Part shown: positions 1 to 9,473 of the stretch, piece after piece
Position numbering within the stretch: position 1 is the stretch's first letter
How the letters are laid out: each line of letters begins with the position of its first letter
Source of the DNA: Halopiger aswanensis
GTDB lineage: Archaea; Halobacteriota; Halobacteria; Halobacteriales; Natrialbaceae
Direction of reading: 5' to 3'
Length of the DNA: 64,000 nt
NCBI RefSeq assembly: GCF_003610195.1
Contig: NZ_RAPO01000002.1
Location: forward strand, 1,116,001 to 1,180,000
Notes under the pieces: model-generated
Seen by the model: the letters and a program-made list of their open reading frames with translations, nothing else
What the model was told of the DNA's origin: nothing
The model's database searches: none
Translations under genes and position numbers: made by a program

Positions 1-2097
1 GTCGCCCCGGACCACCACGTCACGCTGCCGTTCACGCGGAACCTGGCGGGTCCGGTTAGCTTCCAGCCGGGCATCTTCGACCTCACCTTCACCGACGACC
101 GCGGCGGGCAGATCCAGACGACGCGGGCGAAGCAACTCGCGATGTACCCGACCTACCTGAGCGGCCTGCAGATGGCCGCCGACCGAATCGAGGCCTACGT
201 CGACGAGACGCTCGCGGTCGGCGAGTGCCTGCAGGCCGCCTCGGGCGACATCGACGGCTTCGTCACGGTCGACGAGTGGCGCAACGCCTTCGGCACGAAC
301 TACGTCGCCGTCGACCCCAACCGCGTCCCGTCGGGCTCGTCGGTGTCGTTCACCGTCGAAGACGCCGACGCGGGCACGTACGACCTCCACCTCCGGTACG
401 CGGCCGCACCCGAGGACAACGCCCAGCGCGTGATCGACGCGGGCGCGCCCCAGGCGACCCTGCGAGTCAACGATTCGACGCGGACGATTAATCCGGCGTT
501 CACCGATTACTGGGACCAGTGGGAAGTGTTCACGACGGAAATCGAACTCGAGGACGGCGACAACGAGATCGCGATCGAACTGCACTACGACGACTCGGGC
601 GAGCAGTTCGAGGGCGACGTCGGCGGCTTCAACCTCAACACGATCGGCGTCAGCGAACCGGGCGCGCCGTCTCCCGTGCCCGCCGACTACGAGGGCTACA
701 CGCCCGCAAACGAGAACTTCGACGCGAAACCCGAGTTCGAATTCCTCGAGGCCGTCCCGGCGGCCGGCTGGGACGAGACGCGGGTCGTCGACGCCGAGAT
801 CGGCGACTACACCGTCCTCGCTCGCCGGAAGGGCGAGGAGTGGTACGTCGGCGCGATGACCGACGACGGCGGCCGCGCGGTCGACGTACCGCTTTCGTTC
901 CTCGCGCCGGGCAATTCCGAGGGTAAGGGGAACGGAAACGGTCCGCGGGGGCCGAAGTACGTCGCCGAAATCTACTCGGACGGCGTCGGCGGCGGCTACG
1001 AGGCCGATCCCGAACCCGTCCGGATCGACGAGGCCGTCGTCGATCCGAGCACGACGCTGCTGGCCTCGATGGCCCGCAGCGGCGGCACGGCGGTTCGCAT
1101 TCGCCCCGCGAAGGGCGCGGAACGGAAGGACCTCCCGACATACGAGCGCCCCGAACAGGACGTCCAGTACAGCATCGACGAGCAGGCGGATCTCGGCGAT
1201 CCGTTCATCACCGCTACCGGTTCCAATTACGGCGATTTCGTCGGCGGGACGACCGTCGCGATCGAGGTCGACGGCGAACGCGAGACGGTCGACAACGTCC
1301 GGCTCCCGCCCGGCGCGACCGACGAGACGGTGCAACTGGGGTACGCGATCACGTCGATCGGCACCTACGACGTCGTCCTGCGCGATCCCGAGGACGGCAG
1401 CGTCCTCGAGTCCGGGACGGTCACCGTCGCCCCCGGCGACCTCGTCGCCGAGTTCGACGATCCGCAGGGGGACGACCGCGGCCCCGGCTCGTACACCTAC
1501 CCGACCAGCGACGACTTCCGCGACGGCGCGTTCGACCTGCGGTCGTTCGCCGTCTACGAGACCGAGGACGCCTACCGGTTCGTCTTCGAGGTCGAGGAAC
1601 TGTACGACACCTTCGGCGGGCAGTTCTCGCCCCACTACTTCGTCGTCTACCTCCGCGATCCGTCCAGCGACGGCGGCCGGACGACGGAACTGGGCGACCT
1701 CGAGGTCACCGCCGAATTCGAGGACGCCTGGCACTACCGCGTCGCCGCCAGCGGCTTCGGCTCGAGCGTCGTCGCCGCGGACGGCACCGGTCTCGGAGGG
1801 CCGGAAACGGTCGTCGACTTCGAGAGCGACACGGCCATCCTCTCGGTCCCGAAGAGCGCGCTGGACCTCGACGTCGCGGGCGCCGAAGTCCTGCCCGTCG
1901 TCGGCTCCGAGGATCGGGGAACCTTCCGCGACGTCGCCGTCGAGGCGGAACCGTACGTCTTCGGCGGCGCAAAGGAAGGCGCGGCCGACAACGCGCCGCG
2001 AGTGATCGACCTGCTGACGCCGTCCGGCGTCGACCAGTCCGAGGCGCTCGCGTACGACGCAGCGCAGTTGGCGACCCTCCCGTTCACCCCGCTGTGA
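1..2097 (+). CDS. GH97-family glycoside hydrolase, 3' part (5' end outside window)
   Basis: Open from base 1; 698 residues are visible and the N-terminus lies off the window. The first ~75 residues are the end of a GH97 catalytic barrel (TTRAKQLAMYPTYLSGLQMA) and align closely with the complete GH97 gene at 21677-24898. Next come a CBM35/CBM6-like beta-sandwich (~76-218, WRNAFGTNYVAVDPN to FNLNTIGV), the GH97 C-terminal domain (~225-360, EWYVGAMTDD), an Ig-like segment (~390-475), and a region resembling the glucodextranase C-terminal (DOMON-like) domain (~480-666, DDPQGDDRGPGSYTYP, FDLRSF). The family cleaves alpha-glucosides or alpha-galactosides. This protein is probably secreted, but its signal lies outside. 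It differs from its paralogue in carrying the glucodextranase-like module instead of ricin repeats. Family call is firm; substrate is unknown. Confidence 0.85.
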   Translation, partial: VAPDHHVTLPFTRNLAGPVSFQPGIFDLTFTDDRGGQIQTTRAKQLAMYPTYLSGLQMAADRIEAYVDETLAVGECLQAASGDIDGFVTVDEWRNAFGTNYVAVDPNRVPSGSSVSFTVEDADAGTYDLHLRYAAAPEDNAQRVIDAGAPQATLRVNDSTRTINPAFTDYWDQWEVFTTEIELEDGDNEIAIELHYDDSGEQFEGDVGGFNLNTIGVSEPGAPSPVPADYEGYTPANENFDAKPEFEFLEAVPAAGWDETRVVDAEIGDYTVLARRKGEEWYVGAMTDDGGRAVDVPLSFLAPGNSEGKGNGNGPRGPKYVAEIYSDGVGGGYEADPEPVRIDEAVVDPSTTLLASMARSGGTAVRIRPAKGAERKDLPTYERPEQDVQYSIDEQADLGDPFITATGSNYGDFVGGTTVAIEVDGERETVDNVRLPPGATDETVQLGYAITSIGTYDVVLRDPEDGSVLESGTVTVAPGDLVAEFDDPQGDDRGPGSYTYPTSDDFRDGAFDLRSFAVYETEDAYRFVFEVEELYDTFGGQFSPHYFVVYLRDPSSDGGRTTELGDLEVTAEFEDAWHYRVAASGFGSSVVAADGTGLGGPETVVDFESDTAILSVPKSALDLDVAGAEVLPVVGSEDRGTFRDVAVEAEPYVFGGAKEGAADNAPRVIDLLTPSGVDQSEALAYDAAQLATLPFTPL

Positions 2098-2226
2098 GCG
2101 GCGGATAGCCTCTTCCACACTCCTCGCGCACGCGCGACGCTCGAGCGCGCGTACCGCACGCACACCCGCGCTGTCTCCCGGTTTTCGGCGAAAGGGTTAT
2201 CCGATCTTCAGTCGTACCCGGCGACG

Positions 2227-2337
2227 ATGAACGACACGCGTTCGCCGGACGTCCGTCTCCGGCAGGGGACCGTCACCGTCACCGACGCCGGAGACGGCGA
2301 CGGGTACGGTCGCGGGGGTGATCCGACGTGGAACTGA
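2227..2337 (+). CDS. Possible 36-residue leader ORF overlapping the topA start
   Basis: An ATG at 2227 opens a 36-codon frame ending in TGA at 2335-2337, which overlaps the topA GTG (2328) by 10 bases in another frame. A TATA-like GGTTAT lies about 27 nt before the ATG (near 2196-2204), so a leaderless transcript could begin at this ATG. The peptide begins MNDTRSPDVRLRQG and is Gly/Asp-rich with no recognised domain. It may act only as a translational coupling device for topA, or may not be translated. Confidence 0.35.
   Translation: MNDTRSPDVRLRQGTVTVTDAGDGDGYGRGGDPTWN
2314..2321 (+). promoter_or_regulatory. Strong Shine-Dalgarno of topA
   Basis: GGGGGTGA matches the archaeal anti-SD consensus GGAGGTGA at seven of eight bases and sits 6 nt before the GTG at 2328. 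It fixes the topA start and indicates that topA is translated from a leadered message, inside the short upstream ORF. Confidence 0.6.
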
Positions 2338-4808
2338 TCATCACCGAGAAGGACAACGCCGCGCGACGGATCGCCGACATCCTCTCGGGCGGGACGTACG
2401 ACTCGAGCCGCGAGAACGGCGTCAACGTCTACGAGTGGGGCGGCAAGCGCTGCGTCGGGCTGTCGGGCCACGTCGTCGGCGTCGACTTCCCCGACGAGTA
2501 CTCCGACTGGCGCGACGTCGAGCCGGTCGAGCTCATCGACGCCGACGTCGAGAAGACGGCGACGAAGGAGAACATCGTCGCAACCTTGCGCATCTTCGCC
2601 CGCAAGGCGACTAGCGTAACGATCGCGACGGACTACGACCGCGAGGGCGAACTCATCGGCAAGGAGGCCTACGAGATCGTCCGCGACGTCAACGAGGACG
2701 TTCCCATTCGCCGCGTTCGATTCTCCTCGATCACCGAAAACGAAGTGCAGGAGGCCTTCGAGAACCCCGACGATCTGGACTTCGACCTCGCGGCCGCCGG
2801 CGAGGCCCGCCAGATCATCGACCTCATCTGGGGCGCCGCCCTGACCCGCTTCCTCTCGCTGTCTGCGGGTCAACTGGGCAACGACTTCATCTCCGTCGGC
2901 CGGGTCCAGTCGCCGACGCTCAAGCTGATCGTCGACCGCGAGCGCGAGATTCAGGCGTTCGATCCCGAGGACTACTGGGAGCTGTTCGCGGATCTGGCGA
3001 AGGACGACACCACCTTCGAGTCCCAGTACTTCTACCGCGACGAGGACGACAACGAGGCCGAGCGCGTCTGGGAGGAAGCCGTCGCCGAGGAGGTCTACGA
3101 CACCCTCTCGAGCAACGACGCGGCCACCGTCGTCGACGTCAACCGGCGGACCCGCACCGACGCGCCGCCGACGCCGTTCAACACCACCCAGTTCATCCGC
3201 GCGGCCGGCGCGCTGGGCTACTCCGCCCAGCGGGCGATGTCGATCGCCGAGGACCTCTACACGGCCGGCTACATCACCTACCCGCGGACGGACAACACCG
3301 TCTACCCCGACGATCTGGACCCCGAGGAACTGCTCGACGACTTCGTCGGCCACCCGACGCTCGGCGAGTCCGCCGAGGACCTGCTCGAGGCCGACGAAAT
3401 CCAGCCGACGGAAGGCGACGAGGAGACGACCGACCACCCGCCGATCCACCCGACCGGCGAGATTCCTTCCCGTGGCGACGTCAGCGACGACGAGTGGGAG
3501 ATCTTCGAACTCGTCGTCCGGCGCTTCTACGCGACCGTCGCCGAGGCCGCGGTCTGGGAGCACCTCAAGGTCGTCAGCGAGGTCGAGGACTACCGCCTGA
3601 AGGCCAACGGTAAGCGCCTCGTCGAGCCCGGCTACCACGACGTCTACCCGTACTTCTCCACCACGGAGAACTACGTCCCCGACGTCGAGGAGGGCGAGGA
3701 ACTCGCGCTCTCCGACGTCGAACTCGAGGCGAAGCAGACCCAGCCACCCCGCCGCTACGGCCAGTCGCGGCTCATCGAGACCATGGAGGACATGGGCATC
3801 GGGACGAAGTCGACCCGCCACAACACCCTCGAGAAACTGTACGATCGGGGCTACATCGAGAGCGATCCGCCCCGCCCGACGAAGCTCGCGATGGCCGTCG
3901 TCGACGCCGCCGAGAACTACGCCGACCGCGTCGTCAGCGAGGAGATGACCGCCCAACTCGAGGCCGACATGGACGCCATCGCCTCCGGCGAGGCGGACCT
4001 CTCCGACGTCACCGACGAGTCCCGCGAGATGCTCGAGGAGATCTTCGCGAACCTCGCCGAGTCCCGGGAAGAGATCGGCGACCACCTCCGGAAGTCGCTC
4101 AAGGACGACAAACGGCTGGGCCCCTGCCCCGAGTGCGGCGAGGACCTGCTGGTGCGCAACAGTCGCCACGGCTCCTACTTCATCGGCTGTGACGGCTACC
4201 CCGACTGCGAGTACACGCTGCCGCTGCCCTCGACGGGCAAGCCGCTCATCCTCGAAAACGAGTGCGAGGAGCACGGCTTACACGAGGTCAAGATGCTCGC
4301 CGGCCGGCAGACGTTCGTCCACGGCTGTCCGCTCTGTAAGGCCGAAGACGCCGGGGAGGGTCCGATCCTCGGTGACTGTCCCGAGTGCGGCGAGGAGCAC
4401 GACGGCGAGTTGGCCGTCAAGACGCTCCAGAGCGGCTCCCGGCTCGTCGGCTGTACGCGCTACCCCGACTGCGAGTACTCGCTGCCGCTCCCGCGGCGCG
4501 GCGAGATCGAGGTCACCGACGAGCGCTGCGACGAGCACGACCTCCCCGAACTCGTCGTCCACAGCGGCGACGAACCGTGGGAACTGGGCTGTCCGATCTG
4601 CAACTACCAGGAGTTCCAGGCCCGCGAGAGTGACTCGGGCTCCGACCTCGAGGCCTTGGACGGCCTCGGCGCGAAGACGGTCGAGAAACTCGCCGACGCT
4701 GGCATCGAGAGCATCGACGACCTGACCGACGCCGATCCGGACGCCGTCGCGGAGGACGTCGACGGCGTCAGCGCCGACCGGATTCGAAACTGGCAGGCGG
4801 AAGCCTGA
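2328..4808 (+). CDS. topA: DNA topoisomerase I (type IA)
   Basis: 826 residues. Relaxes negative supercoils through a transient 5'-phosphotyrosine on single-stranded DNA. The N-terminal Toprim domain carries ITEKDNAARRIADIL and the metal-binding TDYDREGE (~residues 100-107). The active-site region is GYITYPRTDN (~310-320). From ~600 there are several CxxC zinc ribbons (CPECGEDLLVRN, CPLCK, CPECGEEHDG, CPICNYQEF), and the C-terminal ~50 residues form a helix-hairpin-helix-like domain (DGLGAKTVEKLADAGI). GTG start chosen from the Shine-Dalgarno and from the canonical MELIITEKD N-terminus. Convergent with the next gene at 34 nt. Confidence 0.97.
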   Translation: MELIITEKDNAARRIADILSGGTYDSSRENGVNVYEWGGKRCVGLSGHVVGVDFPDEYSDWRDVEPVELIDADVEKTATKENIVATLRIFARKATSVTIATDYDREGELIGKEAYEIVRDVNEDVPIRRVRFSSITENEVQEAFENPDDLDFDLAAAGEARQIIDLIWGAALTRFLSLSAGQLGNDFISVGRVQSPTLKLIVDREREIQAFDPEDYWELFADLAKDDTTFESQYFYRDEDDNEAERVWEEAVAEEVYDTLSSNDAATVVDVNRRTRTDAPPTPFNTTQFIRAAGALGYSAQRAMSIAEDLYTAGYITYPRTDNTVYPDDLDPEELLDDFVGHPTLGESAEDLLEADEIQPTEGDEETTDHPPIHPTGEIPSRGDVSDDEWEIFELVVRRFYATVAEAAVWEHLKVVSEVEDYRLKANGKRLVEPGYHDVYPYFSTTENYVPDVEEGEELALSDVELEAKQTQPPRRYGQSRLIETMEDMGIGTKSTRHNTLEKLYDRGYIESDPPRPTKLAMAVVDAAENYADRVVSEEMTAQLEADMDAIASGEADLSDVTDESREMLEEIFANLAESREEIGDHLRKSLKDDKRLGPCPECGEDLLVRNSRHGSYFIGCDGYPDCEYTLPLPSTGKPLILENECEEHGLHEVKMLAGRQTFVHGCPLCKAEDAGEGPILGDCPECGEEHDGELAVKTLQSGSRLVGCTRYPDCEYSLPLPRRGEIEVTDERCDEHDLPELVVHSGDEPWELGCPICNYQEFQARESDSGSDLEALDGLGAKTVEKLADAGIESIDDLTDADPDAVAEDVDGVSADRIRNWQAEA

Positions 4809-4842
4809 GGGTGAGTCCGAGTCTGCGGTTCGCTTTTCCCCG

Positions 4843-5439
4843 CTACTGCGTCTCGCCGTTCGCACCCGCGTGCGCCTCGAGCACCGGTTCGACGTTCCCG
4901 ACGATCTGTTCGGCCTCGAGTTGGCCGCGGTTGTCCCACTGCAGCGTTCCGGCGCCGTCGATCGCCAGCAGCGTCGGGTGGCCGACGACGTCGTACCGAT
5001 CGCCGAGTCGCCGGTCCGGATCGTAGCCGAGGACCCACTGCCCGTCGTTTTCGGCCCACCAGTCGCGAAGTTGGTCGGGCATCCCCTGGGACGTGGCCGA
5101 GAGGACGGTCAGCGCGTCGCCGTAGTCCGCACGAAGTTCTTCGCGCGCCGCCGCGAGTTCGGGCAGCAGCGCCCGACAACGGCTACAGACCGGCGAGAAA
5201 ATCATCGCGAGCGTAACGCCGTCGTTCGGAACGGACAGTGTATCGGTCGCGGCCGCGTCGCCGCGCTCGTCCTCGAGAACGTCGACGGCGAGGGGATCGA
5301 TCCCGCTGTCGTCGCCGTCGTCCGCGGTCTCCTCTGCCGGCCCGTCGTCCCCGAACGGAAGCCCGCGCTGCAGGACCGCGACGCCGGTGCCGAGCACGCC
5401 GACGCTCGCGACGCCGGCGACGGCCTCGCGGCGATTCAC
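4843..5439 (-). CDS. TlpA/ResA-like thioredoxin-fold protein, membrane-anchored or exported
   Basis: 198 residues, GTG start preceded by a GGCGGTGA Shine-Dalgarno. The N-terminus MNRREAVAGVASVGVLGTG is a twin-arginine-like or signal-anchor sequence, followed by an acidic linker and a redoxin domain (~65-190). The redox motif is C-S-R-C in MIFSPVCSRCRALLPEL; a cis-proline is in VGHPTLLAIDG. Likely a thiol-disulfide oxidoreductase outside the membrane, for example in cytochrome maturation or protein disulfide exchange. No cytochrome-maturation genes adjoin it, so the substrate is open. Confidence 0.8.
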   Translation of the reverse strand: MNRREAVAGVASVGVLGTGVAVLQRGLPFGDDGPAEETADDGDDSGIDPLAVDVLEDERGDAAATDTLSVPNDGVTLAMIFSPVCSRCRALLPELAAAREELRADYGDALTVLSATSQGMPDQLRDWWAENDGQWVLGYDPDRRLGDRYDVVGHPTLLAIDGAGTLQWDNRGQLEAEQIVGNVEPVLEAHAGANGETQ

Positions 5440-5648
5440 GGACGGATCACCGCCGGCGCCGATGCCGTTCCGTTCCAGCGAACGCCTCGAGTCATCCTGC
5501 GGGGGGCGAGCGAACGAACGATCATAGGACCGCGGACCACGACCAGCGGAAAATAACCACGGGCGGCGGGAGCCGGGTCCCCCTGATTCGACGGCGGCAG
5601 TGCCGGAAGTATCTAACCTACAAGACCGCTCCGCCCATCTCTGGAACC

Positions 5649-6305
5649 GTGACCGACGATCGAGACGACCGCAAGCGGTGGAACGAGCGGTACAACGACG
5701 CCGACTTCGAGCTCCCCAGCGACCCGATTCCGGCCCTCGAGCGCCGCCTCGAGACGCTGCCGGACGGCCGCGCGCTCGACGTCGCGACCGGCACCGGGCG
5801 CAACGCCGTCTTCCTCGCCGCCGCGGGGTACGACGTCGACGCGGTCGACGTCTCGGACGAAGCCCTCGAGCGCGCGCAGCGGCGAGCCGCGGAGCGCGGC
5901 GTCGACGACAACGTCGACTGGGCCCGCGCCGATCTGGCCGAGTACGACTTCGAACGCGATACCTACGACGTCATCGCGATCGGCTTCTTCGCCGCGCTCG
6001 AGCACCTCCCCGACATCAAGGAGGCGTTGGCACCGGGTGGCGTGTTGGTCTACGAGCACCACCTCCGCTCGAGCGACCCGGTCGACGCGGGTCCGTCGGG
6101 CGACCGCTATCGGTATCGATCGAACGACCTCCTGCGGGCGTGTCTGGACCTGACGGTGCTGTCCTACGAGGAGCGGCGGCGCACCGTCACCGACGGCACC
6201 GCCGCAGTTGCAACCATCGTCGCGCGCAACTCGAGCGGCGGCGCGCAGTCGTATCCACACCTCGAGTCGGAGGGTTTCGAGTCGGGGGACGCCGATCCCG
6301 CGTAA
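5649..6305 (+). CDS. SAM-dependent methyltransferase (class I, TehB-like)
   Basis: 218 residues from GTG at 5649; the same frame stays open upstream, but residues before this point are Arg-rich shadow sequence. The protein begins VTDDRDDRKRWNERYNDADF, typical of small TehB/SAM methyltransferases. Motif I is ALDVATGTGRNAVFLAAAGY (~42-61), the acidic end of beta2 is VDAVDVS, and motif post-I/II is DVIAIGFFAALEHLP. The substrate cannot be read from sequence or neighbours. It could be a toxic oxyanion or small molecule, as in TehB, or a quinone or protein. Confidence 0.85.
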   Translation: MTDDRDDRKRWNERYNDADFELPSDPIPALERRLETLPDGRALDVATGTGRNAVFLAAAGYDVDAVDVSDEALERAQRRAAERGVDDNVDWARADLAEYDFERDTYDVIAIGFFAALEHLPDIKEALAPGGVLVYEHHLRSSDPVDAGPSGDRYRYRSNDLLRACLDLTVLSYEERRRTVTDGTAAVATIVARNSSGGAQSYPHLESEGFESGDADPA

Positions 6306-6393
6306 CGTCGACCCCAACCTCGCGGGCAGCCGACAAGCGGTAAGCCGCGCTCGAATCCGAACCCTTTCGCCGGCCAGCGGGTAACAACCCACC

Positions 6394-7578
6394 GTGACGT
6401 CGCCTCGAGAGCGCCCGGACGGTCGCCGGAGTTGGATCGTCGCCCTCGTCGGCGCGGTCGCGATGATCTTCACGTTCGGAACGCCGCTGTCCTACGGCAT
6501 CTTCCGCGAGCCGTTCGCCGAGACGTTCGCCGTCTCGACGGTCGCGATGTCGACGGTCTTCTCCGTCATGCTGTTTACCTTCTTCATCGGCTCCGGGCTC
6601 GTCGGCGTCCTCGCCGCGCGGATCTCGGCGCGGGCCGTGCTCCTTACGTGTGCGGCGGCGTCGGCGGTACTCGCGCCGTCGCTGTACGTCGTGGACTCCT
6701 ACCCGGCCCTCGTGGTCGTCTTCGCGGTGCTCGGCATCGCGTTAGGGACGGTATTCGTCCTGACCGCGTCGATCGTCCCGCGGTGGTTCGACGAGCGCCG
6801 CGGCGCCGCGACGGGGTTGATCTTCGTGGGCAACGGCCTGGGACTAACTGTTCTGCCGCCGATCTGGCAGTTCGCGATTTCGACGTTCGGCGTTCGCCGA
6901 GGCTTCCTCGCTATCATGGCGGTCACCGCGGTCGCGTTCGCCGTCGCGGGCGTCGTCTGCCGGCGGCCGGCGTGGGCCGAGCAGTCGGCGACGTCGATGG
7001 GCGAACTGCTCGCCTGGGTCCGCCAGCTAGCCGGCACCCGTACCTTTCAGCTACTGTTCGTCGGGATGAGCCTCGCGTTCGCGTGGTACCAGCTGCTGGC
7101 CGCCTACGCGGTCGACTTCTTCGCCGCGCGCGGGCTGACCGACGCGGCCGCCTCGACCGCGTTCGGCCTCATCGGCGGCGTCAGCATCATCTCCCGGATC
7201 GGCGGCGGGTACGTCGGCGACCTCGTGGGCTCGAGGCGGGGCTTTCTGGCCTCGCTGGCCTGCGCGGCCCTCGGGGTCGGCCTGCTGGTCGTCCCGCAGT
7301 TCGCGATGCTCGCGCTCGGCGTCTTCTTCGTCGGGCTGGGCTTGGGCGGCTCCGCGACGCTGTACATTCCGCTGTTGATGGAGATCTTCGATCCCGAGAA
7401 GGACACGGCGGTCATCGGGGTGTTCAACGTCGCCGCCGGCATCGGCGCGCTCGCGATGCCGCCGCTCGGAACGGCGACCGTCGCGTACACGGGCAGCTAC
7501 ACCGTCGCGATCCTGTTGACGCTCGTCGTCGTCCTCGGGGCCTTCTGGCTGGTCGTGACCGGCACGCGGATTCGGTGA
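6394..7578 (+). CDS. MFS transporter (oxalate/formate or monocarboxylate-like)
   Basis: 394 residues with about 12 hydrophobic helices and a central cytoplasmic loop after ~190. GTG start at 6394. The early segment FGTPLSYGIFREPFAETFAV and the 'PRWFDERRGAATGLIFVGNGLG' region after TM4 are typical of the OFA/monocarboxylate MFS group (W-F-x-x-R-R-G-x-A-x-G). The second half shows the conserved GGYVGDLVGSRRGF loop. Likely a carboxylate uniporter or antiporter; the substrate is unknown. Next gene, 99 nt downstream on the same strand, also encodes a transporter. Confidence 0.85.
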   Translation: MTSPRERPDGRRSWIVALVGAVAMIFTFGTPLSYGIFREPFAETFAVSTVAMSTVFSVMLFTFFIGSGLVGVLAARISARAVLLTCAAASAVLAPSLYVVDSYPALVVVFAVLGIALGTVFVLTASIVPRWFDERRGAATGLIFVGNGLGLTVLPPIWQFAISTFGVRRGFLAIMAVTAVAFAVAGVVCRRPAWAEQSATSMGELLAWVRQLAGTRTFQLLFVGMSLAFAWYQLLAAYAVDFFAARGLTDAAASTAFGLIGGVSIISRIGGGYVGDLVGSRRGFLASLACAALGVGLLVVPQFAMLALGVFFVGLGLGGSATLYIPLLMEIFDPEKDTAVIGVFNVAAGIGALAMPPLGTATVAYTGSYTVAILLTLVVVLGAFWLVVTGTRIR

Positions 7579-7676
7579 GCGCCGGCGCCGGTGCATCGTC
7601 GAGCGGTACCGGGACGACCGCGCCTCGAGGTCGCCGTCCTTTTCACATCGCGAACCCCACTTAAGGGCGAGAACGC

Positions 7677-8369
7677 GTGTCGATACTCACGACTGCACTC
7701 GCAGGAATCGTCTTCGGACTGGCGCTGGCGGCGCCGCCGGGACCGATGAACGCCATTATCGCCGAGGAGAGCGTCGTCCGCGGCTGGATTGCAGGCTTCT
7801 GGGCCGGCCTGGGCGCGATGCTGGCGGACGCGCTCTTTTTCGTTCTGACGCTGGCCGGCGTCGTCGCCGTGATCGACCGCTATCCGTTCGTCCGGCCCGC
7901 GCTCTACCTCGCGGGCGGGCTGCTCATGCTGTACTTCGCTATCGGCGCGATCGAAGAAGCCCGTGCGACCGCGTCGTTTACCGACGAGGCCGAGCACGAC
8001 GCCGCCGCGGCGAACGCGAAGGGGTTTCGCAAGACGTTCGTCCTCTCGCTGACCAACCCCTACCAGATCGGCTTCTGGCTCACGGTCGGCGTCGGTCTCC
8101 TCGAGACGGGGACCCTCGACGTCTTCTCGCACGTCCCGGCCGTCGGCGAGCAACTCGCCGGGACGCTGCTCGTCCAGACCGGTTCCCCGGCCCTGTTGGT
8201 GGGCTTTTTCGGCGGGATCGCGATCTGGATCGTCACCTACCCGGCGGCGCTGTCCTCGGCGGGAAAGCGCGTCGACGCGCTCGCGCCGGCGGTCGCCGCC
8301 GGAAGCGCGGCCGTCCTCGTCGGCTTCGGCCTGCTCTTTCTGGCTGTCGGCACGATGAGCGTCCTGTGA
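7677..8369 (+). CDS. LysE/RhtB-family exporter
   Basis: 230 residues, GTG start, about six transmembrane segments. The N-terminal AAPPGPMNAIIAEESVVRGW matches the LysE P-P-G-P-x-N signature at the end of TM1, and SLTNPYQIGFWLTVG matches the conserved S-x-x-N-P of TM4. LysE/RhtB proteins export amino acids or related small solutes by proton exchange. The haloarchaeal branch is uncharacterised. A TATA-like segment (CACTTAAGGG) lies about 20 nt upstream. Confidence 0.85.
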   Translation: MSILTTALAGIVFGLALAAPPGPMNAIIAEESVVRGWIAGFWAGLGAMLADALFFVLTLAGVVAVIDRYPFVRPALYLAGGLLMLYFAIGAIEEARATASFTDEAEHDAAAANAKGFRKTFVLSLTNPYQIGFWLTVGVGLLETGTLDVFSHVPAVGEQLAGTLLVQTGSPALLVGFFGGIAIWIVTYPAALSSAGKRVDALAPAVAAGSAAVLVGFGLLFLAVGTMSVL

Positions 8370-8550
8370 GTTGCACTCGTGTTTGATCGGGACGTACCGC
8401 CGCTCCGTAACTCGAGGAGTACCGATCGAGAAAAGCCACCGGAGCAAACCGCCAGTACCAACTCTTCGTCCGTGGCGTCTCCGAGGTCCGTCGAGGGCCT
8501 CCGCAGTCGAGTCGCGGATCCAGCGCCGAACTCGAGGCTCGCTGTCCGTC

Positions 8551-9222
8551 TTAGCCCATCGCCGCGATTTCGTCTTCCATCCACTCGCTGAACCACTTGA
8601 CGCGCTTGAGCCGCTGGTGGGCGATGCCCTCGGCGGTGTCGCTTTGAACCCGCGAGGCGGCGTCGTACCCTCGCTCGAGGACCCGCTCGACCATCTCGTC
8701 GCAGTCCATGTGCGTGCGGGCCTCGTAGCCCATCCGCAACAGCATGAGGGCGGTGCCGTTTGCACCGACCTTGTCCAGCATGTCGGCCTCGATGAGACAC
8801 TGGGTCTCCAGCGCCAGGTCGGTCAGGTCGCCCTGATACGAGTGGTGTTCGATCGCGCGACACACCTGCGTGATGAACGATTCCGGGTAATCGACGCGAG
8901 ATTCGAGGTACTCTCGGGCGACGCGAGCGCCGGCCTCGGCGTGGAGTTCCTGATCGGTCTCGAGTTTGGCCACGTCGTGAAAGAGGGCGGCGACGCGGGT
9001 GACGTCGACGTCGGCGCCTTCCCCCTCCGCGATCTCCGTGGAGAGGTCGACCACGTTGAGGATGTGGTTGAACCGGTACTCCGCGGAGTGCCACGGGTAC
9101 CAGCGCATGCGGCCGCCTTCCTCTTCTTTCTCGACGCTGGCCGCGAGATACTCGAAGACGAACTCCTTCATCGCCTCGAACTCGGCGTCGGTGACCCTGG
9201 TTTCTTTTATTTCGACGCCCAC
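8551..9222 (-). CDS. HD-domain phosphohydrolase
   Basis: 223 residues from GTG at 9222, chosen because GGAGG lies 8 nt upstream. HD superfamily motifs are visible: HSAEYRFNHILNVV (first His), LFHDVAKLETD (the HD pair, ~residues 75-85), AIEHHSYQG, and EADMLDKVGANG (late Asp). The arrangement is that of YfbR/YedJ-like metal-dependent phosphohydrolases acting on nucleotides or small phosphoesters. Stands alone between convergent and divergent neighbours, so the context says nothing about the substrate. Confidence 0.85.
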   Translation of the reverse strand: MGVEIKETRVTDAEFEAMKEFVFEYLAASVEKEEEGGRMRWYPWHSAEYRFNHILNVVDLSTEIAEGEGADVDVTRVAALFHDVAKLETDQELHAEAGARVAREYLESRVDYPESFITQVCRAIEHHSYQGDLTDLALETQCLIEADMLDKVGANGTALMLLRMGYEARTHMDCDEMVERVLERGYDAASRVQSDTAEGIAHQRLKRVKWFSEWMEDEIAAMG

Positions 9223-9473
9223 GAGAGATCCCTCCGCAATAGACGAACGATAGTCATTGACAGAATGTTCGGTAGTTTCGCTCTTTAGCCTTTGGTTCGT
9301 TCGAGTTACCGATTCGGCGAGCGTCGCGGGAACCGGAGAGTGACAGCCGTTGTGGGGTTCGTTCCAACTCGAGCAGTACCGAATGGACTCGACACCACCA
9401 CCGGCGCAGGGATAGTCAGCCCCGGTCGCCTCGAACCGAGCGGACGGGTTCGAGTCGCGATAATGTTCAGTAA

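Noticed and set aside
2208-4274. 688-codon open frame antisense to topA
   Set aside because: GC-rich third-position bias leaves antisense frames open; the translation is Val/Leu/Asp/Gly-monotonous and topA on the other strand has clear motifs.
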